From positions 4,340,001-4,404,000 of the forward strand of contig CAWFHK010000001.1 of assembly GCA_963815655.1 (NCBI GenBank): 64,000 bases of DNA. Direction: 5' to 3'. A program made the translations under genes and the position numbers. The notes under the pieces were generated by a model. It saw nothing but the letters and a program-made list of their open reading frames with translations. It searched no databases and was not told the origin of the DNA. Below are positions 46,843 through 55,487 of the stretch, in pieces (position 1 is the stretch's first letter; every line of letters begins with the position of its first letter). The DNA comes from JAWOLE01 sp963815655. GTDB lineage: Bacteria > Acidobacteriota > Thermoanaerobaculia > UBA5066 > Gp7-AA6.

Positions 46843-47250
46843 TCAGGCGGGGTTTCTCGCGCTATGGCGCAGGTAATCCTCGAGCAGGACCGCCGCGGCC
46901 ATCCGGTCCACTTCCTCACGCGACGCCCCGGGTGGGAGCCGCCGCAGGGCCTCGTTGGAGGTCAGCGTCTCCTCGTGGAATCGCATCGGGATCGCCGTGC
47001 GGGCGGCGAGTTTGGCGGCGAAGGACCGGACGCGCGCGGCGAAGGGACTCTCGACCCCCTCCGGGGAGCGCGGAATCCCCACGAGGAGAAGCCCGACTTC
47101 CTCTTCCGAGCAGAACGCGAGGATCTCCCGGGCCGCCCGTTCGTCCGTGCGCCGTTCGAGCGTTTTGCGCCCGGTCGCGAGCGTCCCGGTCTCATCCGAG
47201 GTCGCGAGCCCGATCCTCTTCTCGCCGAAGTCGATCGCCAGGACGCGCAC
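46843..47250 (-). CDS. ruvX: Holliday-junction-resolvase-like nuclease RuvX/YqgF
   Basis: 135 residues from the GTG at 47250, which starts right at the RNase H-like motif VRVLAIDFGEKRIGLATSD. Further motifs: LLVGIPRS, FHEETLTSNEA and DRMAAAVLLEDYL. A longer in-frame start at 47307 would read through heptamer repeat and is rejected. The protein processes pre-16S rRNA in E. coli and was proposed as a resolvase. Confidence 0.9.
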   Translation of the reverse strand: MRVLAIDFGEKRIGLATSDETGTLATGRKTLERRTDERAAREILAFCSEEEVGLLLVGIPRSPEGVESPFAARVRSFAAKLAARTAIPMRFHEETLTSNEALRRLPPGASREEVDRMAAAVLLEDYLRHSARNPA

Positions 47251-47264
47251 GGGAAGAAGGGTAG

Positions 47265-47354
47265 CAGGTGTCAGGGACGGTGACGGGCTCAACCTGACAC
47301 CTGACACCTGGCACCGGACACCTGCATTTTCCCTGACACCTTCACCCTGGCACC
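47265..47354. repeat. Heptamer palindrome (ACCTGAC type)
   Basis: Left arm around AGGTGTCAGG at 47266-47275; right arm ACCTGAC, ACCTGAC, ACCTGGC, ACCGGAC, ACCTGCA from 47292, then TGACACC, TTCACCC, TGGCACC to 47354. The 7-bp period is clear. It lies between the divergent ruvX and thiolase genes. Confidence 0.8.
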
Positions 47355-47406
47355 TTTCTCCTGACCGGGAAGGCCGTGGGCATTGCCGGGGTTAGAATCG
47401 AAGCGT

Positions 47407-48585
47407 ATGAAAAACATCGTGGTCCTATCGGCCGCCCGCACTCCGGTCGGCACGTTTCTCGGCAAACTGTCTTCTCTCTCCGCGCCGGCGTTGGGCTCCG
47501 TCGCCATCCGCGCCGCGCTCGAGCGGGCGGGAGTGAAGCCGTCGGACGTCGAGCAGGTCATCATGGGCAACGTCCTGCAGGCGGGCATCGGCCAGGCCCC
47601 GGCGCGCCAGGCTTCGCTCGGCGCGGGGATTCCGGACACCGTTCCCTGCATCACGCTGCACAAGGTCTGCGGCTCGGGCATGCGGGCGGTCATGGACGCT
47701 TCCAACGCGATCCAGGCGGGCGAGTACGAGCTGGCCGTGGCCGGCGGCATGGAGTCCATGTCGAACGCTCCGTACCTCCTGGAGCGGGCCCGCAGCGGCT
47801 ACCGGATGGGGAACGCCGTCCTCGTGGACTCGATGATCAAGGACGGCCTCTGGGATCCGTACAAGGACATCCACATGGGCAACTGCGCCGAGATGTGCGC
47901 GGGCAAGTACCACTTCACGCGCGAGGAGCAGGACGCCTACGCCCTGGAGTCCTACCGGCGCGCGCAGAACGCGTCGAAGACCGGCCTCTTCTCCGCGGAG
48001 ATCGCGCCCGTCGAGGTGCCGCAGAAGAAGGGATCCCCGATCCCGATCGACGCGGACGAGGAGCCCTTCGCGGCCCCCCTCGAGAAGATCGCGGCGTTGA
48101 AGCCGGCGTTCCAGAAGGACGGCACCGTGACGGCGGCCAACGCCTCGAAGATCAACGACGGCGCGGCGGCGCTCGTCGTCGCGTCCGAGGAGAAGGCGAG
48201 AGAGATGGGTCTTGCCCCGATCGCCCGCATCGTGGCCTACGCCGGCGTCGCGCAGGCGCCCGAGTGGTTCACGACGGCGCCGGTGGGCGCCATCCAGAAG
48301 CTGTTGAAGAAGACGGGACTCTCCGTCGGCGACATCGACCTCTTCGAGATCAACGAGGCCTTCGCCGCGGTCGCGATGGCCGCGATCCGCGAGCTCTCGC
48401 TCGATCCCGCAAGGGTCAACATCCGCGGCGGGGCGGTCGCCCTCGGTCACCCGATTGGCGCCTCCGGGGCCCGCATCCTGACGACCCTCATCCACGCCCT
48501 TCGCAAGGAAGGGAAAAAGCGCGGGCTCGCGGCCATCTGCATCGGCGGCGGCGAGGCCACCGCCATGCTCGTGGAAACCGCCTAG
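47407..48585 (+). CDS. Acetyl-CoA C-acetyltransferase (thiolase)
   Basis: 392 residues, full length. Acyl-accepting Cys88 in KVCGSGMRA, the His in GHPIGASGARI near 342 and the second Cys in AICIGGGEATAM. Degradative or biosynthetic thiolase of the AtoB/PhaA group: joins or splits acetoacetyl-CoA. The CoA-transferase genes 1.5 kb downstream would supply or use acetoacetyl-CoA. ATG at 47407, just after the heptamer palindrome. Confidence 0.9.
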   Translation: MKNIVVLSAARTPVGTFLGKLSSLSAPALGSVAIRAALERAGVKPSDVEQVIMGNVLQAGIGQAPARQASLGAGIPDTVPCITLHKVCGSGMRAVMDASNAIQAGEYELAVAGGMESMSNAPYLLERARSGYRMGNAVLVDSMIKDGLWDPYKDIHMGNCAEMCAGKYHFTREEQDAYALESYRRAQNASKTGLFSAEIAPVEVPQKKGSPIPIDADEEPFAAPLEKIAALKPAFQKDGTVTAANASKINDGAAALVVASEEKAREMGLAPIARIVAYAGVAQAPEWFTTAPVGAIQKLLKKTGLSVGDIDLFEINEAFAAVAMAAIRELSLDPARVNIRGGAVALGHPIGASGARILTTLIHALRKEGKKRGLAAICIGGGEATAMLVETA

Positions 48586-48587
48586 GC

Positions 48588-48659
48588 CGGCAGGCAGCGC
48601 TCGGAAGGCAGTTGAAGATTACGGGTCTTTCGCCTCCCGCCTCCCGCCTCCCGCCTCCC
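48588..48659. repeat. Heptamer palindrome (GCCTCCC type)
   Basis: Four perfect GCCTCCC units at 48632-48659; a degenerate left arm (GGCCGGC, AGGCAGC, GCTCGGA, AGGCAGT) at 48588-48615. The right arm lies within the first codons of the methyltransferase gene if the TTG start is used. Confidence 0.75.
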
Positions 48660-49844
48660 GATCACCGTCCGGCGTTTGACCTGGTGCTCGGGGGCGTTCC
48701 GCGATTTGCCGCGGAGGCGCGGTGGGCGGCGCGGCTGGTGGACCGTTACGCGCGCCTCCTCCCGTTTCGGACGCTGACGGACACGCGGGGACGGCGCCCG
48801 ACGGTGGCGGACGCCCGGGGTGACGCGCCCGTCGTCCTGGTCCAGGCGGACCCGGAGGCCTATCTCGTTCCCCTGGCCGCCGGGAGGTTGATCGGGGCGG
48901 TCGGAGCCGGCGGAAGCGACCTCGTCCTGCCGGTGACGAACGAGCCCTGGACGGAAGAGGCGCGTTCGGCTCCACCCTTCGCCTACCACACGCCGTCCCT
49001 CCTGGAGGAGGCCGCGCGGCACATCGCGGCGCGGGCGGACCCGGCGCGCCCGGCCGCCTCGCCGCGGTCCCCCGTTTACGCCATCCGGCGCGAGGCGCTG
49101 ATTGGCCTTCCCGAAGGGCTTGCCCTGGACGAGGCCCCGGAGGAGGCGCGCCGCGCCGGCAGGACGGTCTTCATCGATCCGGGCGCGTACCTCCACCGTT
49201 ACGGCGAGATGGACGGCCAGGCCCGGGAGGACCTCGTTTCGAGGGTGCCGGCGAGGACGGTCGCCGCTCTCGATGTCGGATGCGCTCGGGGAGAGACGGC
49301 CCGCGCGTTGAAGCGCGCGGGTGTGGTCCGCGTCGTCGGTATCGAGCCGGATGCCGCGGACGCCGCAGAGGCCGCCCGCGCCTGCGACCGCGTCCTGGCG
49401 GTGTCCCTGGAAGACGTGCGCGAGGAATTCCCCGGCCAGTTCGACGCCGTCCTCTTCGGCGATGTTCTCGAGCACCTCGTGGACCCTTCGGCCGCCCTGG
49501 CGCGCGTGCGCCCCTGGCTCTCGGAGCGGGGTGTCCTCGTCGCCTCGGTGCCGAACCTCGGGCACTGGTCGGTCGTCGCGGACCTGCTCGAGGGGCGGTT
49601 CGACTACGTTCCCTACTCCATTCTCTCCGGAACGCACGTCCGCTTCTTCACGCGGCGCACTCTCCAGGACCTCTTCGAGGCCTGCGGCTACCGGGTCGAG
49701 TCCATCGAGACCGTGACATTTCCTCCTTCCCCGGAAGGGGCCGCAAGGCTCCAACGGCTCGCGTCCATTCCCGGCGCCTCCGCCGACCTCTCCGCGGCCG
49801 AGTTCCTCGCCGTCGCCCGGCCGGATGGCATCCCGTCCCCATGA
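48612..49844 (+). CDS. SAM-dependent methyltransferase with an uncharacterised N-terminal domain
   Basis: About 410 residues from a TTG at 48612. Residues about 215-390 are a class I methyltransferase: VAALDVGCARGETARALK, EFPGQFDAVLFGDVLEHLVDP and LSERGVLVASVPNLGHWSVV, as in enzymes associated with surface polysaccharides. The N-terminal 190 residues (FDLVLGGVPRFAAEARWAA onward) match no family I know. The first 15 codons are translated heptamer repeat (PPASRLPPP), so the true start may be a GTG near 48681. It separates the thiolase from the CoA-transferase genes. Confidence 0.7.
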   Translation: MKITGLSPPASRLPPPDHRPAFDLVLGGVPRFAAEARWAARLVDRYARLLPFRTLTDTRGRRPTVADARGDAPVVLVQADPEAYLVPLAAGRLIGAVGAGGSDLVLPVTNEPWTEEARSAPPFAYHTPSLLEEAARHIAARADPARPAASPRSPVYAIRREALIGLPEGLALDEAPEEARRAGRTVFIDPGAYLHRYGEMDGQAREDLVSRVPARTVAALDVGCARGETARALKRAGVVRVVGIEPDAADAAEAARACDRVLAVSLEDVREEFPGQFDAVLFGDVLEHLVDPSAALARVRPWLSERGVLVASVPNLGHWSVVADLLEGRFDYVPYSILSGTHVRFFTRRTLQDLFEACGYRVESIETVTFPPSPEGAARLQRLASIPGASADLSAAEFLAVARPDGIPSP

Positions 49845-49860
49845 GCCCTTCGTCCTCCCC

Positions 49861-50061
49861 TGTCATCCCGAGGGCCTCCCCCCACGTTGTCATCCCGAGC
49901 CCCTCGCCCTTCCTGTCATCCCGAGCGCAGCGAGGGATCTACTCCAGTCGCTTCGAGTTGCCGCGTCCGCTCGGGACAGGCTCCGCGAGGGATCTGCTCC
50001 GGCGGCTTCCCTCCCGGCATTGCCGGGCAGATTCTTCGACGCTCCGCTCCTCAGAATGACA
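49861..50061. repeat. Interspersed element with TGTCATCCCGAG / AGAATGACA ends (copy 1)
   Basis: TGTCATCCCGAG occurs three times (49861, 49888, 49914). The last is followed by CGCAGCGAGGGATCT and, after a second related block, by an end in CCTCAGAATGACA at 50061, the reverse complement of the opening with small changes. It fills most of the 49845-50087 gap. Translated, such elements give the HPERSEGS peptide familiar from many metagenomes. Confidence 0.7.
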
Positions 50062-50087
50062 GCGGCTCTCGGTTATCATCGGCCGCG

Positions 50088-50798
50088 ATGATCAACAAGG
50101 TTGTCGCGTCGGCCGACGAGGCGGTCGAGGACGTCTTCGACGGCGCCACGCTCGTCGTCGGCGGATTCGGGCTCTGCGGGATTCCGGAGAACCTGATCGC
50201 GGCTCTCGTTCGCCGCGGCGTCAAGGACCTGACCGCCGTCTCGAACAACTGCGGCGTGGACGACTGGGGGCTCGGCCTCCTGCTCCAGTCGCGGCAGATC
50301 CGCAGGATGGTCTCCTCCTACGTGGGGGAGAACGCGGAGTTCGAAAGGCAGTTCCTGAGCGGCGAGCTCGAGGTGGAGCTCGTGCCCCAGGGGACGCTGG
50401 CCGAGCGGATGCGCGCCGGCGGCGCGGGGATCCCGGCCTTCTACACGCCGGCCGGCGTCGGCACGCTCGTGGCGGAAGGGAAGGAGACCCGCGTCTTCGA
50501 CGGCCGCGAGTACCTGCTTGAGAAGAGCGTCGTCGGGGATTTCTCGCTCGTCGCGGCCTGGAAGGGAGATCGTCTCGGAAACCTCGTCTATCGGAAGGCC
50601 GCCCGCAACTTCAATCCCATGGCCGTGACCGCGGGACGGATCGCGATCGCGGAGGTCGAGGAGCTCGTCGAAGCCGGGGACCTCGACCCGGAATGCATCC
50701 ACACGCCCGGCGTCTTCGTCAACCGCCTCGTCGTCGCGCCGCGGGAGAAGCGGATCGAGCGCCGCACGGTGCGGGAGGCGGGAGCCGGGAGGCGGTAG
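50088..50798 (+). CDS. 3-oxoacid CoA-transferase subunit A
   Basis: 236 residues. CoA-transferase family I alpha subunit: VVGGFGLCGIPENLI, NNCGVDDWGLGLLL, SSYVGENAEFERQFLSGE and GAGIPAFYTPAGVGT. With subunit B it moves CoA from succinyl-CoA (or another acyl-CoA) to acetoacetate. ATG start at 50088. The last few codons lie in a heptamer array, which may explain the GAGRR tail. Confidence 0.92.
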   Translation: MINKVVASADEAVEDVFDGATLVVGGFGLCGIPENLIAALVRRGVKDLTAVSNNCGVDDWGLGLLLQSRQIRRMVSSYVGENAEFERQFLSGELEVELVPQGTLAERMRAGGAGIPAFYTPAGVGTLVAEGKETRVFDGREYLLEKSVVGDFSLVAAWKGDRLGNLVYRKAARNFNPMAVTAGRIAIAEVEELVEAGDLDPECIHTPGVFVNRLVVAPREKRIERRTVREAGAGRR

Positions 50799-50805
50799 GC
50801 GGCGC
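50771..50805. repeat. Heptamer array (GGCGGGA type) at the CoA-transferase A/B junction
   Basis: GCGGGAG, GCGGGAG, CCGGGAG, GCGGTAG and GCGGCGC in tandem over the stop codon of subunit A. Single arm. It has the same unit as the left arm at 34475 and the array at 55444. Confidence 0.7.
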
Positions 50806-50818
50806 GGGAGGGGCGACC

Positions 50819-51481
50819 ATGGCTTTGACACGGGAAGGAATCATCCGCCGCGCCGTGGCCGAGATGAAGGACGGCGATTTCGTGAACCTCGGCATCGGGA
50901 TGCCGACGCTCTGCGCCAACGCCATCCCGCCCGGCATCGAGGTCATCCTGCAGTCGGAAAATGGGATCCTCGGCGTCGGGCCCTATCCGACGCCGGAGGA
51001 GCTCGACCCCGACCTGATCAACGCCGGTAAGGAGACCGTGACGATCCGGCCCGGAGCTTCGTACTTCTCTTCGGCCGACTCCTTCGCGATGATCCGCGGC
51101 GGCCACATCGACCTGTCCGTCCTGGGCGCCATGCAGGTGGATCAGGAGGGATCGATCGCCAATTACATGATTCCGGGCAAGATGGTGAAGGGGATGGGCG
51201 GGGCGATGGATCTCGTCGCCGGCGCCCGGCGCCTCGTGGTCACGATGGAGCACACGGCGAGAAACGGCGAGCCGAAGATCCTGAAGGCCTGCACTCTCCC
51301 CCTGACCGGAAGGCGCTGCGTCCACCGGATCATCACCGACCTCTGCGTCTTCGACGTGGACCGGGAGGCGCGGGAGCTCGAGCTCGTCGAGATCGCCCCG
51401 GGCGTGGCCGTCGAGGAGGTCCGCGCGAAGACCCAGGCCGCGTTCCGGGTGTCCCCGCGACTGCGTCCGATGGACGCGTGA
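50819..51481 (+). CDS. 3-oxoacid CoA-transferase subunit B
   Basis: 220 residues. The catalytic Glu47 lies in LQSENGILGVGPYP; other family motifs are VNLGIGMPTLCAN, GGHIDLSVLGAMQVD and MIPGKMVKGMGGAMDLV. Forms the active enzyme with subunit A. ATG preceded by GGGAGGGG. Its stop overlaps the GTG start of the lptD-like gene. Confidence 0.93.
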   Translation: MALTREGIIRRAVAEMKDGDFVNLGIGMPTLCANAIPPGIEVILQSENGILGVGPYPTPEELDPDLINAGKETVTIRPGASYFSSADSFAMIRGGHIDLSVLGAMQVDQEGSIANYMIPGKMVKGMGGAMDLVAGARRLVVTMEHTARNGEPKILKACTLPLTGRRCVHRIITDLCVFDVDREARELELVEIAPGVAVEEVRAKTQAAFRVSPRLRPMDA

Positions 51482-53793
51482 GAGCTGCCGGTCGCGCCGC
51501 GGCCGTCCTGTTCTTTTTCGCGGCCGCTCTTTCCGCGCAGGAGCCCTTCGGTTCGACGGACCCCTTCGAGTCGCGATTCAAGGCCCGGACGAACTTCCAG
51601 ATCAAGTTCAAGGCGCCGGAAAGAGGGGGAGAGGTCCGCCTCTACACAAAGCAGCCGGTCCACTACGAGAAGGACGTCTTCTGGGAGGGATCCGAGGAGG
51701 TCGAGATCGATTACCAGGACGTCAAGATCCGGTCGGACAGGGGGCGGTACGACTTCCCGACGAAGACGGCGACGCTCGAGGGGAACGTGATCATTGACCA
51801 GGGGCCGTCGCGCCTGGCCGGAAGCCGCGCGACGTTCCAGCTGGAGACAAAGACCGGCCGGCTCGAGGACGCGAGCGCGGACCTGGCTCCGACGTACCAC
51901 ATCGTCGCCGAGTGGATCGAGAAGATCGGCGAGGCCACCTACCGGATTCACCACGGCATCTTCACGGCCTGCGACATGCCGCGGCCCGACTGGTCGTTCT
52001 ATCTCTCCGAAGCCACTGTGACGCTGGACGACTACGCGCGCATGAAGGATGTCTCCTTCCGCGTCGGCTCGGTGCCGCTCCTCTACACGCCCTATCTCGT
52101 CTGGCCCACCAAGGAGGACCGCGCCACAGGGTTCCTCGTGCCGGGCCTCGGCTACAACGGCCGCCGGGGAGCCTACGTGGGCACGACGTACTACTGGGCG
52201 ACCGGGCGCTCGACGGACCTGACGACGAACCTGGATCTCTACTCCAAGGGCTCCTACGGCCTCGGGGAGGAATTCCGGTGGGCGCCGTCGCTCGAGTCGG
52301 CGGGGATCTTCCAGGGATACGCGATCCACGACAAGGAGGCGACGGCCTGCGTGCCCGCTTCCGAGGAGCCGTCCGGGGGCGAGGGCCCCTGCTTTCTGCC
52401 CAGCGGCGCGGCGGGCGTCTTCGCGCGCCGCACGCTCGACCGGTGGAAGGTCAAGCTCGATCACGTCTCCGACGACCTGCCCTACGGCTTCCGGGGCGTG
52501 CTCTCCGTCCGGGACTATTCCGACGAGCAGTACCTGCAGGACATCGAGAGATCGTTCGCGCTGGCGTCGGCGCGGCAGATCCTGTCGCGCGGCTTCCTGA
52601 CGAAGAACTTCGGCGACGACTCGGTCAACTTCCGCGTGGAGAGGAGCGAATCCTTCTTCGGGACGACCGTCTTCCAGGAGCGGCTCCCCTCGCTGGAGCT
52701 CTTCCACCGGACCTCGCGCATCGGTGCGAGCCCCGTCTTCCTGTCCCTCGAGTCGTCGCTGTCGTATCTCTACGTCAACCGCGGCACGGACCTGCCGCGG
52801 GGGACGTACGGGCGTGGCGACTTTCACCCGACGTTCTCCCTTCCCTGGAAGCGGATCCCGTGGCTGTCGGTCACGGCGAAACTCGGGGGACGCTGGACCG
52901 GCTACACCGACTCGACCGACGAGGGCCAGACGCGCTTCGAGGGGACCTCCTTCACGCGTCGCTACGGAGAGGCCGGACTCTCGATCGTCGGCCCTTCCTT
53001 CTCGCGCATCTACGACGCGGAGATCGGCCGCTTCGGGAAGTTCAAGCACATTATCGAGCCGCGGATCGATTACAACTTCGTCTCGGAAGTCTCGGACCCG
53101 GCCCGCATCCCCGCCTACGACGAGATCGACCTGGCTCTCGGAAGAAACGAGGTGCGTTACGCGATCGTCAACCGACTGCTCGCGCGCCCGGCCGATCCGA
53201 AGAAGGGGTCCGCCGAGGAGGTCGCTTCCCTCGAGATCTCCCAGACGCACGCCTTTCGCCTCCCCCAGAGCCTGCTGACCTCGGCCACGTCCTTCCAGTC
53301 CGTGGTGACCAGGGACGGCCCGGTCCAGACGGTCCTGCGCCTGGCGCCGGGGAGCCTCCTGCACTTCGACGGCCGCATGGACTACGACACCCACGCTTCC
53401 CAGGTCACCGGCGCCTCGGCCACGGCGGCGGTCTCCTGGAAGGGGAACACGGTCAACGCGACCTGGTTCGCGAGCCGGCCCGTCCTGGCGGCGCCTCTCC
53501 CGGAAGGGTCTCCCTCGCCCAACACGGACCAGATGCGTCTGGCGGCGGGACTCGACCTGACGAAGGCCCTGCGGCTGGACACGCAGCTGAACTACGACGC
53601 GCGCAAGGGGCAGTTGCTCGAAGACCGGTCCCTCGTCTCTTTCAAGGGAACGTGCTACACGGTCTATCTGGAGGTCCGGCAGCTGCGCCTGCCCCCGACC
53701 ACGCGGCGGGATTACCGTTTCGTCGTCAACCTGAAGGACATCGGCACCCTGCTCGACGTGAACGGCTCGCTCGATCGCATCTTCGGCCCATGA
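51478..53793 (+). CDS. lptD: LPS-assembly outer-membrane protein LptD-like
   Basis: 771 residues. Signal peptide about 1-21, an N-terminal OstA/LptA-like beta-jellyroll (KQPVHYEKDVFWEGSEEVEI, GRYDFPTKTATLEGNVII), then a large C-terminal beta-barrel (VPLLYTPYLVWPTKEDRATGFLVPGLGYNGRRG; FKHIIEPRIDYNFVSEVSD). It inserts lipopolysaccharide into the outer leaflet, showing that the organism is diderm. GTG start overlapping the CoA-transferase stop, an odd functional neighbour. Confidence 0.85.
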   Translation: MRAAGRAAAVLFFFAAALSAQEPFGSTDPFESRFKARTNFQIKFKAPERGGEVRLYTKQPVHYEKDVFWEGSEEVEIDYQDVKIRSDRGRYDFPTKTATLEGNVIIDQGPSRLAGSRATFQLETKTGRLEDASADLAPTYHIVAEWIEKIGEATYRIHHGIFTACDMPRPDWSFYLSEATVTLDDYARMKDVSFRVGSVPLLYTPYLVWPTKEDRATGFLVPGLGYNGRRGAYVGTTYYWATGRSTDLTTNLDLYSKGSYGLGEEFRWAPSLESAGIFQGYAIHDKEATACVPASEEPSGGEGPCFLPSGAAGVFARRTLDRWKVKLDHVSDDLPYGFRGVLSVRDYSDEQYLQDIERSFALASARQILSRGFLTKNFGDDSVNFRVERSESFFGTTVFQERLPSLELFHRTSRIGASPVFLSLESSLSYLYVNRGTDLPRGTYGRGDFHPTFSLPWKRIPWLSVTAKLGGRWTGYTDSTDEGQTRFEGTSFTRRYGEAGLSIVGPSFSRIYDAEIGRFGKFKHIIEPRIDYNFVSEVSDPARIPAYDEIDLALGRNEVRYAIVNRLLARPADPKKGSAEEVASLEISQTHAFRLPQSLLTSATSFQSVVTRDGPVQTVLRLAPGSLLHFDGRMDYDTHASQVTGASATAAVSWKGNTVNATWFASRPVLAAPLPEGSPSPNTDQMRLAAGLDLTKALRLDTQLNYDARKGQLLEDRSLVSFKGTCYTVYLEVRQLRLPPTTRRDYRFVVNLKDIGTLLDVNGSLDRIFGP

Positions 53794-53852
53794 GCGTGAA
53801 ACGTAAGAACGTGAAACGTCAGACGAAGCGAAGCCCGGCTCTGTTGAACGTC

Positions 53853-54325
53853 GGTAGCGGGTCGATTTTGGTAGGCGGCGAGAGGGTCGCCCCGGAGCCG
53901 TCGGCATTTCCCTCGGAGGCACGTGCCGGCCTGCCGCGAGGGGAAGAACCGGCCGGCGACTGAGGGTTCCTCGCAGTCTCATCGTGGCACCGGTCGCGCT
54001 CTTCCATGCTCGTCACCCATGGCTTTCGGCCGCGGGCGGTCGCTGCGCGACCAGGCGGCCGAGAGGTTCTAAACGGGGGCTCCGGAGTGCGGCGTCTCCC
54101 TTGGGCCGAGGTGAAGCCCCGGCGGCGGGACGCCTCCCGGAGGAAGCCGTGAGCGAAGGCGCATCACAGCAGACTCTTGTCACCGCGCTCCCGCTGCGCC
54201 TTCGCGACAGAGCGACGGCCGGTTGCTCTGTCGCGGCCGAGCCGTCGCGTGCCGACGAGGGAGGCGGCCCCGCAGCCGGGGCGGATGGAACGGTCAGTGG
54301 CTCATGTTCAAAATGACCCACTACC
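53853..54325. mobile_element. 473-bp non-autonomous element with terminal inverted repeats and an 8-bp target duplication
   Basis: Left end GGTAGCGGGTCGATTTTGG (53853-53871); right end, reverse complemented, GGTAGTGGGTCATTTTGAA (54307-54325). TGAACGTC immediately precedes the left end (53845-53852) and immediately follows the right end (54326-54333), a perfect 8-bp direct repeat. No transposase is recognisable inside; the two overlapping frames of about 100 codons look non-coding. The ends remind me of IS21-family termini, but this is from memory only. The rest of the 53794-54379 gap is heptamer palindrome. Confidence 0.7.
54203..54235. other. Perfect 11-bp stem-loop inside the 473-bp element
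   Basis: CGCGACAGAGC and GCTCTGTCGCG enclose an 11-base loop. No T-run follows. It may be a protein-binding site or an RNA hairpin of the element. Confidence 0.5.
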
Positions 54326-54379
54326 TGAACGTCTTCCGTTTAACGTTTCACGGCTTTCGTTGAGTATGATTCCGCATTC

Positions 54380-55444
54380 ATGAAAGGGCTGATCCTGTCG
54401 GGCGGCAAGGGGACGCGCCTGCGCCCCCTGACGTACACGCGCGCCAAGCAGCTCGTGCCCGTGGCCAACAAGCCGGTGCTCTTCTACGGCGTCGAGGCCA
54501 TCGTCGCCGCGGGCATCCTGGAGATCGGCGTGGTGGTCGGGGACACGCGGGAGGAGATCCAGAACGCGCTGGGAGACGGGTCCCGCTTCGGCGCGCGGAT
54601 CACCTACATCGACCAGGACGCCCCGCGCGGCCTCGCGCACGCGGTCCTGATCTCGGAGCCGTATCTGCGCGGCGAGCCCTTCGTCATGTACCTGGGGGAC
54701 AATCTGATCGCCGACGGCATCACGGCGCTCGTGGACGATTACCGGCGCATCGGCTGCAACTCGCAGATCCTCCTCGCCCACGTCCCCAATCCGGAGCAGT
54801 TCGGCGTGGCCGAGCTCGCCAACGGGACGGTCGTCCGCCTCACGGAGAAGCCGCGGGAGCCGAAGTCGGACCTGGCCCTGGTGGGCGTCTACATGTTCGA
54901 CGACACGATCTTCCAGGCCGCGCGCGAGATCCGCCCGAGCGCCCGGCAGGAGCTGGAGATCACCGACGCCATCCAGTGGCTGGTGGATCACGGCAAGAGC
55001 GTCCACCCGCACGTCGTCTCCGGCTGGTGGAAGGACACCGGGAAGATCGAAGACATGCTCGAAGCCAACCGCATCATCCTCGACACCTTCACGGCGAAGG
55101 GCCTGGAGAGCGTGGACTCGGGATGCCGGGTGGAAGGCAAGGTGGTCGTCGAGCCGGGTGCGCGCCTCGTCAACTCGACCGTGCGCGGGCCGGCCGTCAT
55201 CGGGCCGGGCGCCGAGATCCGGGACGCTTTCGTCGGACCGTACACGGCGATCGGGCCCGACTGTTTCATCGAGCGGTGCGAGATCGAGAACTCGATCGTG
55301 CTGCAGGGCTCGCGCCTGGAGAGGATCCCGGGGCGCATCGCGGACTCCCTGATCGGCACGAACGTCCGCATCCATCCGGGCGTCGAGCGCCCCCGCGTCC
55401 ACCGGTTCCTGATCGGCGACAACTCCGAGATCGGCATCGTATGA
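54380..55444 (+). CDS. rmlA: Glucose-1-phosphate thymidylyltransferase, long form
   Basis: 354 residues. Nucleotidyltransferase domain 1-240 with GGKGTRLRPLTYTRAKQLVPV, MYLGDNLI and GWWKDTGKIEDML; C-terminal left-handed beta-helix hexapeptide repeats about 245-350 (the long StrD-like form). It makes dTDP-glucose from dTTP and glucose-1-phosphate, first step of the dTDP-rhamnose and related pathways. ATG at 54380. rmlB and rmlD follow, each behind a heptamer element. Confidence 0.9.
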   Translation: MKGLILSGGKGTRLRPLTYTRAKQLVPVANKPVLFYGVEAIVAAGILEIGVVVGDTREEIQNALGDGSRFGARITYIDQDAPRGLAHAVLISEPYLRGEPFVMYLGDNLIADGITALVDDYRRIGCNSQILLAHVPNPEQFGVAELANGTVVRLTEKPREPKSDLALVGVYMFDDTIFQAAREIRPSARQELEITDAIQWLVDHGKSVHPHVVSGWWKDTGKIEDMLEANRIILDTFTAKGLESVDSGCRVEGKVVVEPGARLVNSTVRGPAVIGPGAEIRDAFVGPYTAIGPDCFIERCEIENSIVLQGSRLERIPGRIADSLIGTNVRIHPGVERPRVHRFLIGDNSEIGIV

Positions 55445-55485
55445 GGCGGGAGGCGGGAGGCGGGAGGCGGGAGGCGAGGGGCGGG
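55444..55485. repeat. Heptamer array (GGAGGCG type) between rmlA and rmlB
   Basis: Four perfect AGGCGGG units at 55444-55471 followed by AGGCGAG and GGGCGGG. It occupies the entire gap and may double as ribosome-binding sequence for rmlB. Single arm. Confidence 0.75.
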
Positions 55486-55487
55486 GC

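Larger units (their letters stand above)
53796..54364. repeat. Heptamer palindrome (CGTTTCA type) split by an insertion
   Basis: Left arm GTGAAAC, GTAAGAAC, GTGAAAC, GTCAGAC at 53796-53825; right arm CGTCTTC, CGTTTAA, CGTTTCA, CGGCTTT, CGTTGAG at 54330-54364. The arms are complementary. Removing the insertion at 53853-54333 gives a palindrome closely resembling the one at 56539-56618. Confidence 0.75.

Noticed and set aside
47251..47307. Longer ruvX start at 47307
   Set aside because: The extra codons are translated heptamer repeat; the RuvX fold starts exactly at the GTG at 47250.
53984..54321. Two overlapping frames of about 100-110 codons on opposite strands inside the 473-bp element
   Set aside because: No ribosome-binding site, no family resemblance, low-complexity composition on both strands; the element termini explain the region better.
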